Below are positions 38,347-49,854 of a stretch of DNA of 64,000 bases, piece after piece (within the stretch, counting starts at the first letter, position 1; the number at the start of each line of letters is the position of its first letter). The notes beneath the pieces are model-generated. The model was not told where the DNA came from. It saw only the letters and a list, made by a program, of their open reading frames with translations, and made no database searches. This stretch comes from Leucogyrophana mollusca. Its lineage: Eukaryota > Basidiomycota > Agaricomycetes > Boletales. The stretch lies in assembly GCA_021014945.1 (NCBI GenBank), contig MU266354.1, positions 1 through 64,000 of the forward strand, written 5' to 3'. A program made the position numbers and the translations under genes.

Positions 38347-38650
38347 GGCGACGGAGATGGGACACTCGTGCCCTGCACCGTACGGAGAAACCTGGCACCT
38401 GGGACCGGAAGCAAATCCCTAGGTAAAACAGATGTCGCCTATGCACCCCCCGAAGTTAGCACCAATAAAAGACTATATCGGAAGCTTGTGGATTTAGGGG
38501 TACGACACATGAAGCGTGGCGATGAGCGGGATTCGTAAAGTCAGGCCTTGGACGATGTCGGTTGACAACTTAGGAACTCATGCACAAGTTCTTAGAGTGA
38601 AGTCTCGGCAAGCCATTTTGCTTTTGTTTCAAAAATCAAAGACATGCTTA

Positions 38651-41110
38651 TCACTGTGCAATCATATCCGTGACACCGTGCCAAAATCTGCTCAAACGAA
38701 AAACAAATTATCATCGCATCCTGAAATAATGCTAAGAAGCACGTACGCGCAGCGCTCCACAAGGCCCGAGTCGGTCTTGACGGGCATAACAACGGGCACA
38801 TAGGCCTCGGTCCTGTTAAAGAGCATCTCCGTCTCGCCGATGAAGTATTCATCCCAGTATGGCGTGATGTTTGTGGGGTCAAACTTGACGTTGACGTCCC
38901 CAGACATCACGAAAGACATGAATGACTCCGAGAAGGCGTTGATGAAGGCAGTGTTGTTGTACACAGGGGGTGTCCTTGATTAAGCATGGGCGAGGGGCAA
39001 TGGATTTGGAAAAACTCGTCGCTCACGTGTCAAAGTAGTACGCGACATCGCTGCCGTGAAGCCCAGGAGGGATGGCAAAAATTCCCTGAGGATGTGTATC
39101 AGATAAGTAGGAAGCAATCGAGTCAAGTTGCCGACCTTCCAAGAGCGGCCCTCAAATGCCTGGAGCAAGTAGTAGGTAGGACAGACCAAGATCGCTGATT
39201 GCGGTGAGCAGGAACATGTTCATATAATGCCATGGTACGAAAGAGGATTTACGCACTGTCTCCCATTACCTCGAAAGCCTGATTGAGCGACGAGCCAAAG
39301 TCACTATACAAGTAAGCTGCCTCCTGGACTTGGACGGAAGTCAGGTCGGGAAATAGTTGGGCCACGTAGTCTGTGATGGTCAAAGTCTCGTTCGGGTTGA
39401 CAAACGTATTTCCCTCATGGGAGTTGCCAATGGAAAGTAGGGCATTCTGTGGAAAGTTAAGCCTCGAATAAAATAGGCGCACAGCAATGACGTACGCCGT
39501 TTACTGTTCCTTTAGCCAGAGTAGCGCTTGGCCTTTCAACGATAAATGTACCATCAACGACCGGCGCAAAAACGTATGTGCCCCAGAAAGCCGTGCCGGC
39601 AAGATAGTTATTCGCATCTTCCAGCGTGGTGACGTTGACGGCTCTCAGACATGCAAGGGTATCGGAGCTTGAGGAGCATCTACAGAAAAGTCAGGTCGGG
39701 AACGGCCTCATCGCATGTGCGGGGTGTGACCTACCCCGTGTATGTGACTGTTTCGTTGTAGTACATCTGGTGTTGTGGAGGTTATTATACTCCGTTAAGC
39801 ATTTTGAAGTGTTCCTTACCTGCGGAATACGGTCGTTATAATAGTATTGGGATGGCTGGAAAGTCGAGCTGGTGATTCCTGCTCTGAACAAAGGCGGCTG
39901 CGTGTTTCCCTCATGCGCAACAATATGCTGCATGACAGAGCCAGCGCCTGCATGCCCGTAAGTTCTAGGTAAGTAAGAACTGCAGAACATGAATACTGCA
40001 CCTGCTGATTCGCCCCAGATGGTGACTTTAGACGGGTCTCCACCAAAGGTGGCGATCTGTTTTGAAAGGCTGCTGGTCTATACATGACTTATGTTCTTGG
40101 TCTGGAATGCTTACGTTTTCCTGCACCCACTGGAGGGCGAGGTTTTGGTCGACTACCGAAGACCCTAAGTCAGTATGTGGCCGCAAGCAGGACGAGATAG
40201 CTGCGTACGAAGCCCAGCATTCAAAGCGCCGCCAGCCTTCACCTCATTACCGGAAAGGAAACCTGATCGACATGAGGTCAGAGTGAAGAGCATTCGTAGC
40301 TCGGCGGGTGAGACTCACCGAACACACCAAGCCGATATTGAAGCACAACTGCAACCACACCATTGCTGGAGTGATTGAGAAGGTCCGCGCCATCGTAAGA
40401 GGCTGAGTAGCCGGAGACATATCTTTGCGACGGTTACGTGTGATCAGTACGTGGTCGACAGTAATACTCACCCTCCACCATGAATCCATACGACGACTGG
40501 AAGCCCTCCCGTAGTGAGTGGCTCTGCAGGTAAGTTTCCGGGAGGTACCCAAACGCTAGTGGGAACGACAATAAAAACTCATTAAGGCTCGATACAAGAG
40601 ACCAGGGCGCCGGATTTACTTCAAAAATAGGCAATCTTCAGATTGAGCTGGTGTTGTGGTCGCTCGCTTGTTGAATCCATAAATAGAGACGGGTGCGGTC
40701 TCGCTAGCCCCTCCACCGCTGCCAGGCGTATTAGTAAGTCCGAAAGGGTGAGGAGCCCTCGTTCACCTTTGGTAGCACATCGAAGGGTATTCCGTAGCCT
40801 GCTGCACGCCCGATATATTGGCAGGGGTTTGAGGAGCCGCGAATCGGAGGTCACCTATTGCAGCCCGTGACTAAAAAGGTTACTTATTAAAGCTGCAATG
40901 CACACCTGTAGGTGGCGCTGCGTAGCGAATGCTGAGGAAACTAGTTATGTTCGTGGCCGGGTCGACTGCTCCTTGATACTGTGCGTAACCGAGGTCAATG
41001 ATGGGTGCAGAGGGCGAGCCTGCGGTGGCAGTCGCGACCACAGGGGATGCCAAGGCACATGCATTGAACGACAGATATGAAAGCGCTAGGACGGCGAGAG
41101 GTAATGACAT
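38651..41110 (-). CDS. secreted type-B carboxylesterase/lipase, copy 2
   Basis: Start 41110 (MSLPLAVLALSYLSFNACALA, a signal peptide), stop 38651-38653 after FWHGVTDMIAQ. The mature part opens with APIIDLGYAQYQGAVDPATNITSF and IRYAAPPTG. Catalytic blocks are IATFGGDPSKVTIWGESAG (Ser), ALLSIGNSHEGNTFVNPNE (Glu) and GIFAIPPGLHGSDVAYYF (His). Other family landmarks are GSVMQHIVAHEGNTQPPLF and ESFMSFVMSGDVNVKFDPTN. It is clearly a paralogue of copies 1 and 3, with the same exon layout, so the array arose by tandem duplication. No premature stop is needed to read the exons. Expected location is extracellular or wall-associated. The real ester substrate cannot be told from sequence. Confidence 0.85.
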
Positions 41111-41196
41111 CGTGGCTATTCGCTGCGACCTGGATTGCAATATGTCGTGCCAACAACCGGGATGAAGGACCAATGCTCACTCGACCGCATGCGATG

Positions 41197-41206
41197 TGTA
41201 TTTATG
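41197..41206 (-). promoter_or_regulatory. TATA-like box of esterase copy 2
   Basis: Reads CATAAATACA on the minus strand, about 90 nt upstream of the start at 41110. Confidence 0.35.
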
Positions 41207-41851
41207 AAAACCGGGAACGCTTCAAGGACGGCATGCCTTTGGCTTCTACCGGGACAGTGACGATAAAAATGCGTCGAGGACTCTCTCGCGGGCCGTCACG
41301 GGGAAAAACCACGCTGATCGCTTGTCAAATGGGAGATAGAACACGTCTCCGTGAGCCTGGGGAAAGGGTGATGGGAGACCGAAGAAGCTACGAGGCTGTT
41401 ACTCGTTCTCCATAGCTTGTATAGTTTTCCCCGGCTGCAGGGAGAACAGGGACAAGGGGTGCCTTCGCATACGCGGCTTGCAGCACGTTCAACCTGAAGT
41501 CGAGTGCCATAAATAATCGTCGTCAGCAGACATTTCGTTGCAAAATTCGCCCGATGACGAGGGAAATCATGCCAGGACAACAGTGCTCTACAGAATCAAA
41601 CCATCAATAGGAAGCCCAGTGCTGTTGAAGGAGATTCGTGCAGCGACTACAGAGCAAACGCAAAGCTCGAACTTCAGTCGAACGAGAGCGAACGAACGAA
41701 CGACAGTCAAGGATAAAGAGAATTATGTAATAACAACCCGGTGTTTCTCCGTTCCACATGTTTGCATTCCGACGTCGATGACACGGGTCCGATACAATCA
41801 ACATGTGCAACACTCTATAGGACGCGGGATATATAGCCGGCCAAGTGTTAT
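41207..41851. other. intergenic, no gene seen
   Basis: Upstream flank of esterase copy 2. Frames are short and unsupported. Confidence 0.45.
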
Positions 41852-42362
41852 TTAATTCTTATCGATGAATGAACCTATGAAGGCAGGCAGAGAAACATCC
41901 ATCCTAGCTCCATTGTTGCTGCAGTCCGGGTCAGTGGCTTGATCACCTGACTCGAATATTCCAGTCATGTCGCATTGATATTGATAACGGATGAAAGGGT
42001 CAACGTTTACCACCCCCGCATCCAACAAAATGACTTCCGGCTTCTCTGGACCATATGTGGGTATCAGGTGTTCGAGATTAGAATGATATCTATAGGAGGA
42101 TGATTGACGTACGTTGACGAGAAGCGATGGTTATATTGCAGCAGTTCGACCTCATGTGCCCCTATGCCGCAGGGATGGGGAGCTTGTGCGTACAAATGAT
42201 GGGTGCTTGGATTGGCTGTCGTAGGACACCCTAGAGCGAACTCAGGGGGTGTAAGCTATCGATGGCGACATATACCGATAGGAACTTGACAACACGGAAA
42301 ACCACCACGTATCGAGTTGCGTCGCGTCACGTACAACGTATGAAACAAAGCTATCCTCATGA
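41852..42362 (-). CDS. doubtful small gene between esterase copies 2 and 3
   Basis: Three minus-strand pieces could be joined by GT-AG introns. A start near 42362 gives MRIALFHTLYVTRRNS; a middle exon gives GCPTTANPSTHHLYAQAPHP and CGIGAHEVELLQYNHRFSS; the last gives KPEVILLDAGVVNVDPFIRY and ends FIGSFIDKN at the stop 41852-41854. Together they would encode about 135 residues with several cysteines and a weak hydrophobic N-terminus. No family is recognised. It may be a small secreted protein, a fragment of a larger lost gene, or chance. Confidence 0.28.
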
Positions 42363-42497
42363 TCAAAGGGTCAAAATAGAACAACGCTGCTGTATAGCAG
42401 TGCTTATTGGAGGACCTCACTCGACCACGGAACCACGGAATAAATGGCATTGGATGAGGCCAAAGGCCGTTGAATACAGCTTTTACAGGTCAGCCCA

Positions 42498-44919
42498 CTA
42501 TTGTGCAGTCAACGCGGTTACACTATGCCAAAACCTGGAACCGAAGAATCCATCAGCAACGTCCCCCCGAGGTAAACGCAAGAACGACGTACGCGCAACG
42601 ATCCAGCAAACCCTGGTCTGTCGTCACAGGGACGACCTCTGGCACAAATGCTTCTGTCGTATTGAACAGCATCTCACTCTGGCCAATGTAGTACTCGTTC
42701 CAGTACGGCGTGATATTGGTGGGATCGAATTTGATGTTCGGGTTGTGGTACATCGCGAAAGACATGAACGTCTCGTCAAAGGCCGTGAGGAATTGCGTAT
42801 TGTTGTATGGTGGGGGAACGCTTTAGGAACAAAATTAGCTGGTTAGACGGGGTATGCTGGACTTCACCCACTCATCAAAGTAGTATGCGACATCGTCGCC
42901 GTGAAGACCAGGGGGGATGGCAAAGATTCCCTGGAGGTGAAAGGAAGTAGCCAAGGAATTCAACTATCTGTATGATAAGCAAGCCATGACAACACACCTT
43001 CCAAGAGCGCCCGGCGAATGGTTCAAGGATAAAGTACGTGGGGCAAACGAAAATGGCTTATACAGACTGTAAGCAGACACTCAAAATCAAGGGATCGAAG
43101 GCAACGTACATTCACCCATGATATAATCCGCTTGTTGGAGAGGGGTGCCGAGGTCCTGATACAGGTAGGCAGCTTCTTCAACTTGCTCCAACGGAAGGTC
43201 CGGGAACAGCTGGGCAACATAGTCCGTGACGGTCAAGGTCTCATTCTGATTCACGAAGTCGGTGCCCTCGAACGTGTTGCCGAATGCAAGGAAGTAGTCC
43301 TGGAAGAAAATGAGCGCTTCGCTAACCGCCATATTGTGCTACACTCACGCCATTAACTTGACCGCTGGCCATAGTCAAGCTTGGCCTCTCAGTGATAAGA
43401 GTACCATCAACGACGGGAACCCAAACGTATGAGCCAAAGAATGCAGAGCTGGCGATATACTCGTTCGCGGTTTCGATGGCGGTGGCGTTCACGGTGCGGA
43501 GGCAGGCCAACGTATCGCTGCTCGAGGAGCACCTGAAAAACAGCACAGAGATTACACAGATGTTTCGAGATCGGGGTTTCCTTAAATGCTCACCCGGTCT
43601 GAGCGACCAATTCATCATAGATCAGCTAGGAATGATTTGAAGATGGTATATGAGCGCGTAATTCCCGAACACTACAACACCACGCACCTGGGGAACACGA
43701 TCGTTGTAGTTATACTGTGATGGTAGGAATGTCGAGCTGGTGATCGCAGCAGCAAAGAGCGGCGGTTGCGTATTACCCCCGTTTGCTACAAGGTGCTGCA
43801 AGACGGACCCAGCTCCTAAAGATGCCACACCACGTTTGAGAGACGGCTGTCAGAGATCACATTGGAACGCACCCGCAGATTGGCCCCAGATTGTAACTTT
43901 CGAGGCATCACCACCAAAGGTCGCAATCTATTTCATCAAAAGTGTTAGAATCTCGCCATATAGGATCTGTAGAGATTGTGATATACGTTTTTCTGGACCC
44001 ACTCCAGAGCATATCTCTGGTCGACTGTTAACAACAAACCGCTGAGTGAATGTTGAACTGAGGAATAACGCAGTAGCTTACGTATACCGATGTTCGTCGC
44101 ACCGCCAGCTTTGACTTCATTACCAGCAAGGAATCCTAGCCGACGTTGTGTTAAAACTGCCCGTGGGGAATTAACACAACCTAGCATATACGTACCAAAA
44201 GCACCCAAACGATATTGCGTAGCGACGACGATTACGCCGCCATGGGCCTCCATGATGAGATCAGTACCATTGTAAGCCGCTGCAGAGCCTGAATCGTAAC
44301 TATGCAATCGTCAGACTCCAAATGAAAGATATGTGAAAGATAGTATTACCCTCCACCATGAATCCAGAAAACGACAGGGAGACCACCGCCTGAGACAGGT
44401 TCGGCAGGCATCTCGCCAGGAAGGAAAACGCTGCAAATACCCATTCGTTAGTTTCATGTCGATCAAAAACATTGTCGTAAGTACTTTAAGAACAGACAAT
44501 CCTCTGAAGTAGCTTGCACAGGTGTGGCACGTTTGTTAAACCCATAGACCGACACAGGCGCAGTGTTGTTGTTCCCGTAAGGTCCTTTCCGAGAAAGTGA
44601 GTTTGGCAAAAGTTATCGACACGCACGCCAGGAACATACCTTGGTAGCACATTGCAGGATTTTCCGTGGCTGGCTGCACACCAGACTCCGTCGTCGGGGG
44701 CTGGGGAGCTGCGAATCGTAAGTCGCCTAACGGGGGCGCGGCATATCGAATTCCCTTGAAAGTCGTAACGTTGGTCGTGGGGTCGAGGGAGCCTTGGTAC
44801 GAGGCATATCCGAGGTCGACAATGGGCGCAGATGCACTACTTCCGGTCGGCGATGCCCAAGTGCGGACAGCTAACGAAAGCGCCAAAATGGCAAGACTCC
44901 GTACGGGCAAGGCGACCAT
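42498..44919 (-). CDS. secreted type-B carboxylesterase/lipase, copy 3
   Basis: Start 44919 (MVALPVRSLAILALSLAVRTWA, a signal peptide), stop 42498-42500 after FWHSVTALTAQ. It opens APIVDLGYASYQGSLDPTTN and GIRYAAPPLGDLRFAAPQPP. The nucleophile elbow reads IATFGGDASKVTIWGQSAG: Gln stands where copies 1 and 2 have Glu (GESAG). The acid block is DYFLAFGNTFEGTDFVNQNE and the His block GIFAIPPGLHGDDVAYYF. VDQRYALEWVQKNV and GSVLQHLVANGGNTQPPLF match the paralogues. The Ser, Glu and His of the triad are all kept, so activity is expected. The Gln variant is also known in some fungal lipases. It is the copy furthest from the MFS gene and is separated from copy 2 by about 1.4 kb. Confidence 0.85.
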
Positions 44920-44980
44920 TGTGTCAGAACTCAGAAAGCGAACTCTGAGATGCGGAAAAGCTGCATTCAATCTTCGACCT

Positions 44981-44990
44981 TATAATATTG
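44981..44990 (-). promoter_or_regulatory. TATA-like box of esterase copy 3
   Basis: Reads CAATATTATA on the minus strand, about 65 nt upstream of the start at 44919. Confidence 0.35.
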
Positions 44991-45950
44991 GACGGAGATC
45001 CCATATCCTCACTAATCCCGTTCGGCTCACATTCAAGCGGCACTGCGATGCCTTGAGGAAAGTCGTTCCGAGTAGATTATCGCGCTAAATATGCCTCATA
45101 GGTGGGGCATCGCCGTGGGGTTATGGCTCGCGGCCAGGGACAAAGAAGGCTCTGTTATTCTTCCGCGAGGCTGAGCAAGGCGTGGGGTCCAGGCGTGAGT
45201 GAGTGACTACGTCGTAGTTCACAGGTTGGAGGAAATGCTCACAGAAGCGAGGTCGGGTGATCGCAGTGGACCATAAATACCGACAATCAGCAGACCTTGA
45301 GTAAATATGTTTGCCCTCGAGGCTGAAGGAATGGAAGGCCCTGGGAGACTGTACGATTGATTCCAACACGGAGAAAGATGCCTGCCACTCTCCGCTTCCT
45401 CGGCTTCAAGGTTTATAAATGCATGAAGTCGGAGAACTTGATGAGAACTACGGGCAGACAAGGGAAGAACCGGGCCCAAGGATACCGAATACCGCAAGGC
45501 GAGTGAGGTTGACAGTCGGATCCAGGTTCCCGAAGATGCATCGAATAGGCTCGGAGTCGACATAAGAAAACAGGTCGAGTCGAGGAAGAGGCTAGCTTCC
45601 ACTAGTCGCTACGGAGAGGCCAACTACGTCACTGTAGACGTTGGCCAGCGTTACCCATGCTCCGAGCTTCGTGTTGGTTCATGATCAGGTGCTTTTAGAT
45701 TTTGAGCTGGTGTGGTGGAAGGAAAGGATTTGCCAGTGCCACTAGTGTTGTCGCGGCGCGCGTCGGCCTCTATCACCACGTCCCGGAGCACTCGCATATG
45801 GGAAGATAGTGACATATAACCTAGTATCTCTTATAACATACGCAGTACTAATTATTCTGTACAACTCTATATATCGTATATCATAGCGAAAAGTGATTTT
45901 AAAGCAAAGGTGAAAGATATGGCACCGACGATACTCTCAACCCCGGGTCC
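44991..45950. other. intergenic, no gene seen
   Basis: About 960 nt closing the accessory island. The longest frame (minus, about 45219-45602) has no domain and no splice partners. An AT-rich patch lies at 45810-45890. Confidence 0.45.
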
Positions 45951-47067
45951 TCACTCATCCAGACATATAGCCGGCGGGGCCCACTCCCTACGGTGTCCCG
46001 CTTGCTTAACGGCAACAACATCCGCCTGCCAGTCTTTTCCACCGACCTTGCGCACGTTGATCAAACGAAGGTTCCCCAGGGCGATGGTGCCGCTAAGCCC
46101 GCTAATCATCCAGCTTTCAGCGCCTTCTCTGGGAGGAATGCGGTTCGAGTTTATGTGCTGTTGAGCATGGCGACATCAGCCAGGGTCAACATGAGCTGCA
46201 GGGGTAAGCACGTACGTAGATGAACTCTGCGAAAGCCATAGATACATCGAAACCCAGCTCTGCACGAGTGATGGGTTTGCCTTCCCGGAATGCAGGAATC
46301 TCCTTGTGATAGACATCATAACCGGGCCACTGCAGACACGGGTGAGTGAGGCGTATCGTACATGTGGGGCCCAAAACGGCATACCTGAATCCTGAAGTTG
46401 ATCGATCGCAGCCTTTTGTCTAAAACTTTCTCATCGGGCCTCACCAGGCCCCGGGCATTGTGGTGGAGCAGCTCCGTCATTGCCATCCCCTGGCCGCCAA
46501 TTACGCATTTGAAAGCGACGATCGATTTGGCGGATGCATCTGGGTCTGGTACACCCTGCGGTACCGGCAGAGACTCCATCCCACTGCCCAAGTGCCAGTG
46601 ATCCGAGGGGAGAGCATTGGCGGTGTGTGTAGAGGCGGAGAGGTCGACGGCGCCTCGGCGACTCGCCAGGATGGGTTGGGTGTGATATTGCTGATAGCGA
46701 AGCACCTCCATAGCATACGTGGAGTCGACTGCGTCGCGGCGGTGCGGAATGAGAGGCCGCCGGCGTTGCTGTAGAACACCAGATGAGGCACAAGTGTGTA
46801 CGCAAGCATAGGAGAACAGACCTCTTCTTGACGGCGTTGCTGAGCATGGAGATCGCTGAGATACCGCGGCACATCGACCGTGCCCTGACCTTGGGTTGGA
46901 ATAACAGGCTGGCGACGCGTAGTGAGTTTTTACAGGACGCATTATGGAGAAAGGGCTCGGGGAAAGCGTACCTGCGTGTTCATTCCTTGGGACCCGGGAG
47001 GCAAGCGCAGCTCCGATGGATTGACGGTACCCTGATAGGTAGCGTAGATGTTATGATACGAGCTCAT
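45951..47067 (-). CDS. fungal protein of unknown function
   Basis: A start at 47067 (MSSYHNIYATYQGTVNP) and a stop at 45951-45953 (PPAICLDE) can be joined through about five exons with good GT-AG introns: 47067-46972, then pieces reading VIPTQGQGTVDVPRYLSDLH, AMEVLRYQQYHTQPILASRR, KSIVAFKCVIGGQGMAMTEL and KVLDKRLRSINFRIQWPGYD, and finally NSNRIPPREGAESWMISGLS. The part from RSINFRIQWPGYD to ITRAELGFDVSMAFAEFI resembles hypothetical proteins I recall from other Agaricomycetes, where similar R-S-I-x-F/W blocks and T-R-A-Q/E-L sequences occur. There is no signal peptide, membrane helix or named domain. Function is unknown. Confidence 0.6.
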
Positions 47068-47612
47068 GGTGTCTGGGGCTGGAGAGTACGGTTACTGGAG
47101 AGAACAGATGCAATGGAGAGGAGTAGTCGTTGGTGCACAACACCATGGATCGTGCTGGCTTTTAAGCCTCGGTGTCACGCCAAAGCGCGGATGTGGCACA
47201 CAGGGCTTCGTCCACCGTGACGTCCACAAGCACGATGTCGACTCGGCGGTGGCTGAATTGTCAAAGCGGGTGGTCGGGTTTCGGTAACGGGGAACAATGG
47301 GAGACACCACTCTTACAGTCAAGCTTAAGTGGGAAATGGCACAGAGAATCAGGCGCGCTCGGAACGGTGAGTAAACCCAAATGGTGTAATATTACGCTGC
47401 TCCGGGCGAGGTTCGTTTGTCCTCACTCATGCTGTGCATTTGGTTTTGCTAGCTAACGGCGGCCGCGAAGGTAATCAAAGCATTCGGGGTGTTGGTAGCT
47501 CGAATGACCAAGTCAAAACACGCTGCATTGCGACAGGAACAGCCTAGCTAATGTAACTGTCGGGGGCGTAAGTGGAGAGCGGGAAGAGACAAGACCACTA
47601 GGTACCTTGGAC
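47068..47612. other. intergenic, no gene seen
   Basis: Promoter side of the unknown-function gene and 3' flank of uL30m. Nothing else noticed. Confidence 0.45.
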
Positions 47613-47924
47613 TCATCTCGACTCCCAGCTCAGCGCGCCCATCCTGCTGCCATCGACCTGATAGCCTCTGGAAGCCTTTCTCTCTGCACGCTGTTCCGTC
47701 TGTGTCCGCACGGCGTGGACGGGTACGTTCTCAACGTGGACGAGCTCCTTCACCTTGAGGATTTTCCCGGCAGTTTCGGGGGAGTGTGGGTGGTAGACGG
47801 TCTGCATGCGGCGGTGGAGGCCGAGGGAGACGAGAGTTTCTTTTTTCTTCTCGCCGAGAGCGATTGCAGAGCGGCGGAGCGTTATTTTGAAGTGGGACGG
47901 GCGGAAGAGTGAGGACGCGACCAT
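47613..47924 (-). CDS. mitochondrial large ribosomal subunit protein uL30m
   Basis: Single open frame of 103 residues, start 47924 ([20 protein letters not shown]), stop 47613-47615. [20 protein letters not shown] and [20 protein letters not shown] are the two diagnostic blocks of L30: the L-x-x-L-G-L-x-R-R/K stretch follows the basic N-terminal strand. [14 protein letters not shown] completes the fold, with a 30-residue basic tail. Yeast MRPL33 is of similar size. There is no separate cleavable presequence, as is common for this protein, and the basic N-terminus may serve for import. The start lies only 40 nt from the divergent PPE1 start. Confidence 0.88.
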   Translation of the reverse strand: MVASSLFRPSHFKITLRRSAIALGEKKKETLVSLGLHRRMQTVYHPHSPETAGKILKVKELVHVENVPVHAVRTQTEQRAERKASRGYQVDGSRMGALSWESR

Positions 47925-47964
47925 CGTTGGTGAAGAAGAGGATGTGTTTATGTAATCAGCAGCA
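47925..47964. promoter_or_regulatory. 40-bp divergent promoter interval
   Basis: Only 40 nt separate the uL30m start (minus) and the PPE1 start (plus). Transcripts from both sides probably begin inside this interval or inside the opposing first exon. Confidence 0.55.
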
Positions 47965-49854
47965 ATGTCAGATCTGTACCGTTCAGCAATCAGTGCACGC
48001 ATAGCAAAATTACCCCAGCTACCGACTACGCTCGAGGATGAGCACGACGGCGAACGTGAGGACGAGATAGGGCAGCTGCCGTCGGGGATGGGCCCGCCTC
48101 CCTTGCGCGTACTTTAGACTCTCCCGGCCCGCTCACCGTGCTCACCTACCCCTCAGCCCAACAACCAAACCCCGCATCCCAAAGCTACCCAACCCAGCCT
48201 ACGCGCCTATATCCGCAAAGTCCTTCTTCACCCAGTCACTCAGCCTCTCGGTCCCCTCTCGCCACCTCGACTTCCGCGCGTACTACACCCCGCCCACCGT
48301 ACCCGTAGACGGCACCGACGCTGGCACCGTCATCGTTTTCCACCACGGTGCTGGATACGGCGCACTTAGCTTTGCCTGCGTCGCAAAGGAGATCCATGAC
48401 TTGGAGCACGAGCTCGGTGTCTTTGCTTTCGATGCGAGGAGGCATGGTGCGTTTCAACTCTTCTAGGAGGTGGACGGTTGTTAATAAGCCCTCCAGGCAA
48501 GACCGCGCTGATGCACAATAGCGACGGCTTCTCTGACGAGGATCTTTCCATCGATGTCCTCGTCGCCGATTTCTTCGACCTCCTCCAAACCGCCTTTCCC
48601 AATCCAACTACCGCACCCACCTTTCTCGTACGACCCCGCCCTTCTTTTTGCTCACCAACCATCCACTGATCACCCGTTTACACAGCTAATAGGGCACAGC
48701 ATGGGTGGCTCCGTCGTCGTGCGCACATGCCCCCTCCTCCAGGAAAAAAAGTACGCCATCGCAGGTGTCGTTGTCCTCGATGTCGTCGAAGGTACATTGT
48801 CTCGTTCCCTTCTATCGTACATTTACATTGCTGTACCCATACACCCTTTATTCACTCTGACACCACATCTGACCCAATCACGTATACAGGCTCGGCGATC
48901 GACGCCCTCCCACACATGCATGCCCTCCTCAACACGCGCCCTGAGGGATTCGACAGCGTCGAAGAGGCTATCGAGTGGCAGTGGGTCTATTTCCTCACTT
49001 GTCTGCGTACATTCCTCACCCCCTTGTCTTCTCCCACATTCGTCCTTCCCCTCCCATCCCCACCCTCACCCTCGCCATCCACGCACCACCAGCGTATCCA
49101 CCCGCCTCATCCACAACCCTTCCTCCGCCCGCATATCCATCCCATCCGTCATCGTCCCCTCCGATTCCCCACTCCTCAATCCGTCAGCCTCAAAACAACA
49201 GCCGAGATCGAAATACCCGTATACGTGGCGCACCCCGCTCAGGAGTACCGCGCCGTACTGGTCCAGTGCGTGCCCTTCTCCGGTTACCCCGCCCTCTTCT
49301 ACCGCCATCTCCTTCCATCCAGCTACTCGCCTGTTAATTGTCGTCCGCGTCCGCATGCTCACTCGCAAACACAGGTTGGTTCACCTCCCTCTCGCGCCTC
49401 TTCCTCGCCGCCCGCACGGCGCGCTTGCTCGTTCTCGCAGGTACGTGCACATCAGTTTCGGGCGTCCATACCTATGCGTTGCTGCCCAACGCATAATCTG
49501 ACATTCTTCTCCCTTCTCCCAACACCCCTCCCCACTACGCCACACAGGCGCAGAACGCCTCGACACCCCACTCATGGTCGGGCAAATGCAGGGAAAGTTC
49601 CAAGTCGAGGTCGTCCGCGACGTAGGGCACGTCCTGCACGAGGTACGCGGCTCACATGCCCCGTCCCCCCGTATCTCACTTTCCTTGTTTATCGCTCCCC
49701 TCACGCGTCCCTCACGTTTGCCCTTAACCACCACCCCGCCGCGCAGGACGACCCGCCTGCCCTCGCGCAGATCTTTGTCAATTTCTGGAGGCGCAACGAG
49801 CGCTTGCGCGTGGGCGTGAAGGGCGTGAACGTTAAGCGGGTCGGGGACGTGTGA
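47965..49854 (+). CDS. PPE1: protein phosphatase methylesterase PPE1 (PME-1)
   Basis: Start 47965 ([19 protein letters not shown]), stop 49852-49854 (KRVGDV). The alpha/beta-hydrolase core reads [20 protein letters not shown], then [27 protein letters not shown] with the nucleophile Ser, and [18 protein letters not shown]. After a long Pro/Ser-rich region, [20 protein letters not shown] and [18 protein letters not shown] supply the C-terminal His block. PPE1 removes the methyl ester from the C-terminal Leu of PP2A catalytic subunits, opposing the methyltransferase PPM1, and stabilises inactive PP2A. The first intron is best placed at 48109-48184, using an AAAG acceptor, because the nearer CAG at 48156 does not keep the frame. 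Remaining introns are short GT-AG types. Confidence 0.88.

Larger units (their letters stand above)
38011..38650. other. intergenic between esterase copies 1 and 2
   Basis: Holds the copy 1 promoter and an AT dinucleotide tract. No gene seen. Confidence 0.5.

Noticed and set aside
28851..44919. Secondary-metabolite biosynthetic cluster
   Set aside because: No polyketide synthase, peptide synthetase, terpene cyclase or P450 is present; esterases and one transporter are not enough.
46316..46942. 208-codon minus-strand frame as one continuous gene
   Set aside because: The frame reads through introns; the spliced model from 47067 to 45951 explains the same DNA better.
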